Assembly: GCA_040217795.1 (NCBI GenBank)
Contig: JBEHWK010000181.1
Coordinates: forward strand, 1-6,149
DNA: 6,149 nucleotides
DNA from: Clostridium_T sp040217795
GTDB taxonomy: Bacteria; Bacillota; Clostridia; Clostridiales; Clostridiaceae
Reading direction: 5' to 3'
How positions within the stretch are numbered: position 1 is the stretch's first letter; the number at the start of each line of letters is the position of its first letter. The position numbers and the translations under genes are program-made. The notes under the pieces are model-generated. The model did not search any database. It was not told where the DNA came from and was given only the letters and a program-made list of their open reading frames with translations. Positions 1 to 4,759 of the stretch are shown piece after piece.

Positions 1-31
1 CTTCATTTAACATTTTGATAAATTCATCCAT
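1..31 (-). CDS. Possible N-terminus of a leftward gene, cut by the window edge
   Basis: Reading leftwards from the ATG at 31-29, ten codons remain before the window ends and give MDEFIKMLNE. An AAGGA stretch lies about 11 nt upstream, slightly far for a ribosome binding site, and a good promoter lies at 80-108 on the same strand. The other nearby leftward ATG is closed by a stop after nine codons, so this is the best start. Ten residues are too few to name a family; the helical, charged start would suit many small cytoplasmic proteins, including regulators. The call rests mainly on the promoter and start arrangement and is tentative. Confidence 0.35.
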   Translation of the reverse strand, partial: MDEFIKMLNE

Positions 32-79
32 GAATAAGCACATCCTTAATCATAAGAGTTTATTATCATTCTTAATTTT

Positions 80-108
80 ATAATAAGACTTCTTTACTAT
101 AAATTCAA
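80..108 (-). promoter_or_regulatory. Sigma-A type promoter for the gene leaving the left edge
   Basis: On the minus strand a -35 box TTGAAT (108-103) is separated by exactly 17 bp from a -10 box TATTAT (85-80). This is 4/6 and 5/6 to consensus. Transcription would begin near 73, leaving about 40 nt of leader before the ATG at 31. The same TTGAAT -35 with 17-bp spacing is used by the WYL gene promoter at 1497-1525. In AT-rich DNA such matches can be fortuitous. Confidence 0.5.
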
Positions 109-352
109 TTAACTTTGGAAAGAACCGTTCCATCGCTTACATTTTACTGGTGAATAAAACCACTTAATGGGTTTTATAACTAAATTTAAGACTAATTTTT
201 TAAACAGCGTTTTTTCATACGTCACTTTACACTATCCCACTCATGGATAATAAGATTCTAACAATCTGTCACCTTTGTTATTAATTATATATACATAGTA
301 AATCTTTATGAATTAGGTTTACAAAAATATTCCAGTTGATTATTTATATAAT
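109..352. other. Non-coding spacer left of the WYL gene
   Basis: No open frame with a plausible start and ribosome binding site is visible on either strand. The only structure is a weak 7-bp hairpin, TAAAACC (155-161) with GGTTTTA (170-176) and an 8-nt loop, which has no clean U-tract. A TATAAT at 347-352 lacks a correctly spaced -35 box. The stretch separates two leftward transcription units. Confidence 0.6.
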
Positions 353-398
353 AAAAATATCCTGATTAGAACTTAAAATCTCTAATCAGGATATTTTT
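353..398. terminator. Strong bidirectional rho-independent terminator after the WYL gene
   Basis: An uninterrupted 18-bp stem is formed by 353-370 and 381-398, with a 10-nt loop (371-380). The core is ATATCCTGATTAGA against its complement, flanked by A5 on one side and T6 on the other, so a U-run follows the hairpin in either direction. It begins about 10 nt past the TAG stop of the leftward WYL gene. It therefore ends that transcript and also blocks rightward read-through into the gene. Confidence 0.9.
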
Positions 399-407
399 TA
401 AGTAATA

Positions 408-1355
408 CTATATATTATTTATCATCTTTTCCAGCTTTTCTTTAACTTTATTTTTAAGTTTCTCAGGCTCAAGAACTTTTATGGAGTCTCCCATACTTAA
501 TATCCAGGAAATCAGCTCCGGACCTCCCTTCATTTTTGCCTTAAAAATAATTGTTCCATCCGTTAATTCATCAATTGTTTGGTTTTCTACCCATAATCTT
601 TCTTTTATTGTATTTGCCAAAGGAGGTTTGATTTCCAGCACAAGACTATACTCATCTCCTCCAAAAATTCCAAGGCTGTTTTTCTCTTCATCCTTTAATA
701 TTTCGTCAATATCACCATGAAACTGAAATTTCCTGTTGGACACTTCGCAGTTAATTATTCTTGCCAACTTAAAATATCTCAATTCATTTCTTAAAAGACA
801 GTTTGCTGCAAGATAAAACTCCCCTTTATATATCAGATATTTTAAAGGTTCCACTTTTCTTGCTGTTACTTTGCCTGAATTGTCTCTATATTCCATATGT
901 ACAACATTTCTCCCCAGGATAGCTCCGTACAGTTCATCCTTGAGTTTAACAATTTCTTCGGTTAGTTTATTAGGTACTGAGTATGGTATTATATGTTCAC
1001 TTATGTTCATATTTCTTTCATTATTCAATATTGAAAAATTGATTTTATCAATAGCCTTGGATAACTTTTCATTATTCTTAAAATTAAATGTATCTAATGC
1101 ACTGATTGCAAATTTTATATTCATTATCTCCTCTTCAGTAAGTATTTCCTTAAAGGGAAAATACCCCTGATTTAATCTGTATCCTCCATCCGGGCCAGCT
1201 GTGGATTCAATATCAAAAAATTCGTCTAAAGTTTCTTTATATCTTCTTATCTGCCTTTCATTCACTTCCAGCTTTTCTGCAATTACTTTTGCTTTAACTT
1301 TCCCACCTCTTTTCAAAATTAATAACATTTGCAGTAAATTTCTTAGTTCACTCAT
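408..1355 (-). CDS. HTH/WYL-domain transcriptional regulator (YafY/DeoR-like)
   Basis: This is a cytoplasmic DNA-binding regulator of 315 residues, the usual length for single-chain WYL proteins. Residues 1-60 form a winged helix-turn-helix of the HTH_11 type: a leucine-rich first helix, AEKLEVNERQIRRYKETL as the helix-turn-helix (about 26-43), and the wing GPDGGYRL. Residues about 140-200 are the WYL domain, with PLKYLIYKGEFYLAA at its heart; the signature tryptophan is phenylalanine here (F180-Y181-L182). The C-terminal part (about 236-312) resembles the WCX extension. In this family the WYL domain is thought to sense a ligand, often nucleic acid or nucleotides. The ATG at 1355 follows AAGGGAGA (complement of 1361-1368) at normal spacing. 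It forms a single-gene unit with its own promoter and terminator. The target genes are unknown; nothing here is an obvious partner, so autoregulation or a gene outside the window is likely. Confidence 0.9.
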   Translation of the reverse strand: MSELRNLLQMLLILKRGGKVKAKVIAEKLEVNERQIRRYKETLDEFFDIESTAGPDGGYRLNQGYFPFKEILTEEEIMNIKFAISALDTFNFKNNEKLSKAIDKINFSILNNERNMNISEHIIPYSVPNKLTEEIVKLKDELYGAILGRNVVHMEYRDNSGKVTARKVEPLKYLIYKGEFYLAANCLLRNELRYFKLARIINCEVSNRKFQFHGDIDEILKDEEKNSLGIFGGDEYSLVLEIKPPLANTIKERLWVENQTIDELTDGTIIFKAKMKGGPELISWILSMGDSIKVLEPEKLKNKVKEKLEKMINNI

Positions 1356-1360
1356 AAAAT

Positions 1361-1368
1361 TCTCCCTT
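1361..1368 (-). promoter_or_regulatory. Ribosome binding site of the WYL regulator
   Basis: The minus strand reads AAGGGAGA about 5 nt before the ATG at 1355-1353, with GGGAG complementary to the 16S rRNA tail. It supports MSELRNLL as the true N-terminus. Confidence 0.75.
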
Positions 1369-1386
1369 CACCCCCTAAAAGTTAAA

Positions 1387-1408
1387 GCTCACCTAAATTC
1401 AGATGAGC
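1387..1408. promoter_or_regulatory. 22-bp imperfect palindrome in the WYL gene leader, candidate operator
   Basis: The arms GCTCA (1387-1391) and TGAGC (1404-1408) are symmetric around AATT (1396-1399), with CT/AG pairs between; only two symmetric positions fail to match. It lies 32 bp upstream of the start codon, inside the transcribed leader. A dimeric helix-turn-helix protein could bind it as a roadblock, or it could fold in the RNA near the ribosome binding site. The assignment to autoregulation is inference from position and symmetry. Confidence 0.4.
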
Positions 1409-1410
1409 CC

Positions 1411-1427
1411 TCCTCATAGTTAAGATA
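1411..1427. repeat. 17-bp direct repeat, copy B (promoter-distal)
   Basis: TCCTCATAGTTAAGATA matches the copy at 1470-1486 at 15 of 17 positions, in the same orientation and offset by 59 bp. It sits next to the palindrome at 1387-1408, in the leader of the WYL gene. Confidence 0.5.
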
Positions 1428-1469
1428 AATTATTTACTTATGTGGTTATTATTAAAAACAACTTTACAT

Positions 1470-1486
1470 TCCTCATGGTTAATATA
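1470..1486. repeat. 17-bp direct repeat, copy A (at the transcription start)
   Basis: TCCTCATGGTTAATATA is the partner of copy B at 1411-1427. It lies a few bases downstream of the start point predicted from the -10 box at 1497-1502, a typical position for a repressor site. The two copies lie roughly five to six helical turns apart. A regulatory role is inferred, not shown. Confidence 0.5.
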
Positions 1487-1496
1487 TTTTACAATT

Positions 1497-1525
1497 ATTA
1501 TACATTTTTCCATATTTTAATTCAA
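1497..1525 (-). promoter_or_regulatory. Promoter of the WYL regulator
   Basis: On the minus strand TTGAAT (1525-1520) is followed after exactly 17 bp by a perfect TATAAT (1502-1497). Transcription should start near 1490, giving a leader of about 135 nt that holds the repeats and palindrome described separately. The group II intron begins 75 bp upstream of the -35 box, so the promoter itself is intact. Confidence 0.8.
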
Positions 1526-1560
1526 TGCTTGGCTAATATATAGACGCTTAATGAAAAAAA

Positions 1561-1598
1561 TATATATTCATATGTGTAAATAAATATATGAATATATA
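1561..1598. repeat. Perfect 13-bp inverted repeat abutting the intron 5' end
   Basis: TATATATTCATAT (1561-1573) is exactly complementary to ATATGAATATATA (1586-1598), with a 12-nt loop. Seven A residues (1554-1560) precede it, so on the minus strand the hairpin is followed by T7 and looks like a weak, AT-only terminator for leftward transcription. The intron starts two bases after the right arm, with G1599 as the last exon base. The right arm also contains both intron-binding sequences. Confidence 0.75.
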
Positions 1599-1599
1599 G
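1587..1599 (+). other. Candidate intron-binding sites IBS2 and IBS1 in the 5' exon
   Basis: IBS1 is ATATAG (1594-1599), directly before the splice site. It is fully complementary to CTATAT at 1977-1982 in domain I (EBS1), which could lie in a loop closed by GACTT (1954-1958) and AAGTC (1988-1992). IBS2 is TATGAA (1587-1592), complementary to TTCATA at 1844-1849 (candidate EBS2); ATTCA at 1914-1918 is a weaker alternative. EBS1 is fairly convincing, but EBS2 could be chance in AT-rich sequence. The match supports placing the intron start at 1600. Confidence 0.6.
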
Positions 1600-2326
1600 G
1601 TGAGACACGTTCCTAGCTTAAAAGGTTAGGCATTAAGCTAATAAGCTTAAGAGAACTGATGGTTTGAAAAGTCAAATGAGGGAGTAACGCCCCGAAGGGC
1701 TTTCTCTGATACTCCGAATAGCGGATATATTGGTAAGAAAATAGTTGTTATAGAGCTCGGTGAAGTCGGCTGAGATTACACCCTAACAGGTAAGGCTGAG
1801 GAAAAGCGAACTAGAGGTAGTCGAGTGTAAGATAGGCCGGGAGTTCATAAAACATCCATGGTAAGTATGCTTGAATAGTTAAGCTGACAAAACTCTGAAT
1901 TAAAAAGTCTAAAATTCAAATAAACAGAAATGTTTATCGTACCTAAGATGTACGACTTATGAGGGCAAGTAAAATCCTATATTATGAAAGTCCTTGTGTT
2001 GTTACAGGCAACATTTGTAGTTCTACTCTGGCAGAACTACTAGTAAGCAGGCTAAAAGGAGTTACCTAAAGATGTATATGTATGGATAGAACCATCGGAA
2101 CGTGGAAAGCTGGCGGCACGGAGGACTTACCTCCTATGAAATGCTGATAAGGAAAAGCTATAAACTATAACTTATCTTAACGTCAGTGAGAGCGGTGGCA
2201 CAGTACCAATGAAGTTGGTGAAAGCCAATAGAGGGATAGCCACTAGCCAGGGACATGCAAAATATTAAATCATAGGATGACATTAGGTTCTAGTAAGACT
2301 AAAAGAAACCAAAATCTGAAAGGATT

Positions 2327-2330
2327 GAGG
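2327..2330 (+). promoter_or_regulatory. Ribosome binding site of the intron-encoded protein
   Basis: AGGATTGAGG ends 7 nt before the ATG at 2338, with GAGG as the core. An in-frame TGA at 2332-2334 lies just upstream, so no earlier start in this frame is possible. Confidence 0.75.
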
Positions 2331-2337
2331 TTGACTA

Positions 2338-4158
2338 ATGACGACAAGAAAAGCGAAGAAAATTAAAGAACAAAAACTGAGAAATAATGAATACTACGAT
2401 ATTCAAGCTATGCAAGATGATTTATACCATAAAAGCAGAAATGGATGTATATTTGATAACCTTATGCCTTTAATCATGAACAGAACAGCTATCTTACTAG
2501 CATTTAGAAATATAAAGAACAATAAGGGGAGTAAAACTAAAGGAACCAATAATACCACAATTGAAGATATTAAGACTATGGGTGAAGATAAATTGGTTGA
2601 ATACGTAAGAAGTAGACTGTTAAACTTCACTCCACATTCCGTAAGAAGAAAGGAAATTCCTAAACCAAATGGAAAAATGAGACCTTTAGGCATACCTACT
2701 ATAGAAGACAGGATAATTGGGCAGTGCATAAAACAAATACTAGAACCAATAACAGAAGCTAAATTCTATAAACATAGTTACGGGTTTAGACCTAACAGAA
2801 GCACTGAACATGCTATAGCCAGAGCTTTCAATTTAGCTACAGTGGCTAAACTGCATTACGTAGTTGATATTGATATTAAAGGCTTCTTCGATAATGTAGA
2901 CCATGGAAAATTGCTAAAACAAATGTGGTCCCTAGGTATCAGAGATAAATCTCTCCTATGTATAATATCCAAAATGGTAAAGGCTGAGATTGAAGGAATG
3001 GGCAAACAACAAAAAGGCGTTCCTCAAGGCGGTATCTTATCACCGTTATTATCAGGAATAGTTTTGAATGAATTGGATTGGTGGATAGCCAATCAATGGG
3101 AAAACATGAAAACCAGCTTTGACTTTAAAGCTCACCCTTATAAGATAAACGCACTAAAAAGAACCAATCTAAAAGAAATGTATATTGTAAGATATGCTGA
3201 TGACTTTAAGATTTTCTGTAGAAATGCAAAGGATGCTCAAAAAATCTTTGTTGCAACGAAAAACTGGCTGAAAGAAAGACTTAACCTTGAAATCAGCCCG
3301 GAAAAGTCCAAAGTTGTTAATCTAAGAAAGAATTATTCTGATTTCTTAGGGTTTAAGTTGAAAGTTAAACCTAAAAGGAAAGGCTTTGTAATGAAATCTC
3401 ACATTTCCGATAAAGCCCAACAAAGAATAGTCCAAATTCTTAGAGCTAAGATTAAAACCATGATAAAAAGTCCGTCTGCTAAAAACTGTGATAATTATAA
3501 TTCTACAATACTTGGAATTCATAACTATTACAAAATTGCATCAAATTGTAATATAGACTTCAACAGAATCGGTTTCTTGGTTAGAAAGAGCCTAATTTAC
3601 GGAACAAGAAAAATACGAAGCAGTACGGGGATTAAAACTAAAGCATATGAAAAATTTTATGGTGAGTTCAATTATAAAATAATATATGTTGCTAAGACTG
3701 CCCTATATCCAATAGCGGGAGTAAAAACAAGAAAATCCCAATCTTTTAGTCCAAAAATATGCCAGTATACTTTAGAGGGAAGAAAATATATACATGAAAA
3801 CCTCCCTATGAGTATATCAAGAGTAACACAATACCTACTTAAAAACCCAGTAATAAACGAAAGCGTTGAATTTAACGATAACAGAATATCACTGTTCGCT
3901 GGGCAACAGGGTAAATGCTATATAACAGGTAAATCATTAAACCCAACTAATATGATAATTCATCGTAGAGTTCCAAAACGTAACGGTGGTGACGATAGTT
4001 ATAGCAATTTAATTTTTGTAACTCAAGATGCAGCTAACCTTATAAATGAAAAAGATGAGGTAAAGGCTAAAAATCTAGCATATAAATTAAAACTTGATAG
4101 CACGAGGCTTAAAAGAGTCAATAAATTTCGTAAACTTGTTGGAAATTGTATGATATAA
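2338..4158 (+). CDS. ltrA: Group II intron reverse transcriptase/maturase with degenerate HNH domain
   Basis: The 606-residue protein helps the intron RNA fold and splice, then copies it into DNA at the target. The reverse transcriptase spans about residues 55-345: RRKEIPKPNGKMRPLGIP (103-120), SYGFRPNRS (147-155), DIDIKGFFDNVDH (177-189, catalytic D179), GVPQGGILSP (227-236), the active-site YADD at 286-289, and EKSKVVNL...FLGFKL (322-341). All catalytic aspartates are present. Domain X, the maturase thumb, follows at about 360-460. The C-terminus (about 516-570) aligns by eye with the HNH endonuclease of such proteins (GKCYITGKSL, then PKRNGGDDSYSNLIFV). However, the HH pair is H542-R543, and the two later histidines are A566 and N570. 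Target cleavage by this domain is therefore doubtful. The length is normal and there is no frameshift. The symbol is the generic family name. Confidence 0.95.
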   Translation: MTTRKAKKIKEQKLRNNEYYDIQAMQDDLYHKSRNGCIFDNLMPLIMNRTAILLAFRNIKNNKGSKTKGTNNTTIEDIKTMGEDKLVEYVRSRLLNFTPHSVRRKEIPKPNGKMRPLGIPTIEDRIIGQCIKQILEPITEAKFYKHSYGFRPNRSTEHAIARAFNLATVAKLHYVVDIDIKGFFDNVDHGKLLKQMWSLGIRDKSLLCIISKMVKAEIEGMGKQQKGVPQGGILSPLLSGIVLNELDWWIANQWENMKTSFDFKAHPYKINALKRTNLKEMYIVRYADDFKIFCRNAKDAQKIFVATKNWLKERLNLEISPEKSKVVNLRKNYSDFLGFKLKVKPKRKGFVMKSHISDKAQQRIVQILRAKIKTMIKSPSAKNCDNYNSTILGIHNYYKIASNCNIDFNRIGFLVRKSLIYGTRKIRSSTGIKTKAYEKFYGEFNYKIIYVAKTALYPIAGVKTRKSQSFSPKICQYTLEGRKYIHENLPMSISRVTQYLLKNPVINESVEFNDNRISLFAGQQGKCYITGKSLNPTNMIIHRRVPKRNGGDDSYSNLIFVTQDAANLINEKDEVKAKNLAYKLKLDSTRLKRVNKFRKLVGNCMI

Positions 4159-4181
4159 AAGAGTAGTAGTCCACTGGTGGA

Positions 4182-4216
4182 ACGCTGTATGAGCTCGAAA
4201 GACTCACGTACAGTGT
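4182..4216 (+). ncRNA. Group II intron domain V (catalytic hairpin)
   Basis: The lower stem pairs ACGCTGTA (4182-4189) with TACAGTGT (4209-4216). It contains the CGC catalytic triad (4183-4185). The two-base CG bulge is at 4207-4208, next to the T4190-A4206 pair. The upper stem GAG-TC/GACTC is capped by a GAAA tetraloop (4197-4200). The hairpin is 35 nt rather than the usual 34 because an extra C at 4194 is unpaired in the upper stem. Every other conserved feature is present, so the domain is recognisable beyond doubt. Confidence 0.92.
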
Positions 4217-4224
4217 GAAGGAGG

Positions 4225-4259
4225 GGAAAAGGCTAAGATAATATCAAAGCCTTACCTAT
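4225..4259 (+). ncRNA. Group II intron domain VI and 3' splice site
   Basis: AAGGCT (4229-4234) pairs with AGCCTT (4248-4253), and GG (4225-4226) with CC (4255-4256). This leaves A4254 bulged near the 3' end as the branch-point adenosine for lariat formation. An inner GAT/ATC mini-stem caps the hairpin. The intron probably ends at T4259 (an AY terminus); 4260-4261 cannot be excluded because the bulged A is often 6-8 nt from the junction. Confidence 0.75.
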
Positions 4260-4582
4260 TCTTATGATTTATGCGACCTTGAGCCTTTTTACTTAACAAA
4301 GATAAAGCACTGTTTATATTTACGTTCCTTCAATCTTTAAATGGGATTTCTCTTTTCTTTACTGCATTAGATTAAATTTGAGCATAAAGTCAATTCATTA
4401 ACTGTTTTATCAAATGATTGAAGCAATCATTCTATACAGTTTATACATTACCCATCATATTTTATTGTCACTGTAATGACAAAAAGTGCCTGCCAAAATG
4501 GTCTGCACTTATTCCCAACTTATTTATTTGCAAAATATAATTGCTTATATCAAAATAGCGTGGTCTCTTCTTATTTTTTGAG
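4260..4582. other. Non-coding spacer right of the intron, with small dyads
   Basis: No supported gene is seen on either strand. Three compact dyads stand out. AATGATTG/CAATCATT (4413-4431) has a 3-nt loop. TTGTCA/TGACAA (4465-4482) has a 6-nt centre. AAGTGC/GCACTT (4484-4510) encloses an inner GCCA/TGGT stem with an AAA loop. None is followed by a clear U-tract on the + strand. They could be protein-binding sites or remnants of an older element. The first bases are the 3' exon of the intron. Confidence 0.5.
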
Positions 4583-4642
4583 TTACAAAAGGAGTTGTTG
4601 CAAATCTAGATTTCTAGAGGAGCAACAACTCTTTTTTTGTAA
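4583..4642. terminator. Strong bidirectional terminator hairpin
   Basis: GAGTTGTTGC (4592-4601) pairs perfectly with GCAACAACTC (4622-4631). The stem extends outward through a G-T pair, AAAA/TTTT and, after a two-base bulge, TTAC/GTAA. An inner TCTAG/CTAGA stem (4605-4609, 4614-4618) with an ATTT loop sits on top. T7 follows the core stem on the + strand and CTTTTG on the minus strand. It is downstream of the leftward transposase and may shield neighbours from its transcript. It could also belong to the insertion sequence end. Confidence 0.75.
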
Positions 4643-4722
4643 ATATTAGTACATAAGGGATTAAGTCAATTACTCCAATTGTTAGATCTTTTGTTTGGAT
4701 TTATTTTTGGGTAAACTTAATA

Positions 4723-4759
4723 AGCCTATCCTTTTTTTGTTTTTAAACTGGATTAGGCT
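4723..4759 (-). terminator. Hairpin overlapping the transposase stop codon
   Basis: AGCCTA-TCC (4723-4731) pairs with GGA-TAGGCT (4750-4759), with T4753 bulged. The 18-nt loop includes T7 on the + strand. The right arm contains the TAA stop of the transposase (complement of 4753-4755). The minus-strand tail is TTATTAAGTTT, only moderately U-rich. It may act as a weak terminator or 3' stabiliser for the transposase mRNA, backed up by the hairpin at 4583-4642. Confidence 0.5.

Larger units (their letters stand above)
1600..4259 (+). mobile_element. Group II intron, apparently full length, with intron-encoded protein
   Basis: This is a self-splicing retroelement of about 2.66 kb. The 5' end reads GTGAGACACG, a variant of the GUGYG consensus. 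The first 740 nt are a structured ribozyme region (domains I-III) with no protein gene; domain IV carries the reverse transcriptase at 2338-4158; domain V is at 4182-4216; domain VI is at about 4225-4256. The 3' end is placed after ACCTAT because group II introns end in AY, but it could be off by a few bases. The EBS1/EBS2 pairings and an endonuclease remnant argue for a IIB-like element rather than group IIC. Splicing would restore a spacer, not a gene. The element is oriented against both neighbouring genes, so its RNA must come from its own or a distant rightward promoter. I do not assign an intron name. Confidence 0.9.

Noticed and set aside
318..352. Rightward promoter from TTTACA (318-323) and TATAAT (347-352)
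   Set aside because: The spacing is 23 bp, too long, and any transcript would run straight into the terminator at 353-398.
481..720. Rightward open frame of 79 codons inside the WYL regulator
   Set aside because: It is antisense to a well-supported regulator gene, has no convincing ribosome binding site and encodes a low-complexity Ser/Ile/Phe-rich product. The antisense frames at 871-1170 and 1201-1419 are rejected on the same grounds.
1410..1480. Two tiny leftward open frames in the WYL leader (MRNVKLFLIITT and MRRAHLNLGEL) as possible leader peptides
   Set aside because: Neither has a ribosome binding site, and both ATGs fall within the direct repeat, which is better explained as a DNA element.
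1600..2337. Non-coding structured stretch as a CRISPR array or novel RNA
   Set aside because: There are no regularly spaced repeats. Its position between a group II 5' end and an intron-encoded protein explains it as ribozyme domains I-IV.
4260..4329. Leftward open stretch reading RNVNINSALSLLSKKAQGRIN, a possible gene tail interrupted by the intron
   Set aside because: It is only about 23 codons, is preceded by in-frame stops at 4330-4332 and further right, and has no recognisable family. It would continue across the rejoined exons for only about ten codons before a stop. A decayed gene is possible but not supportable.
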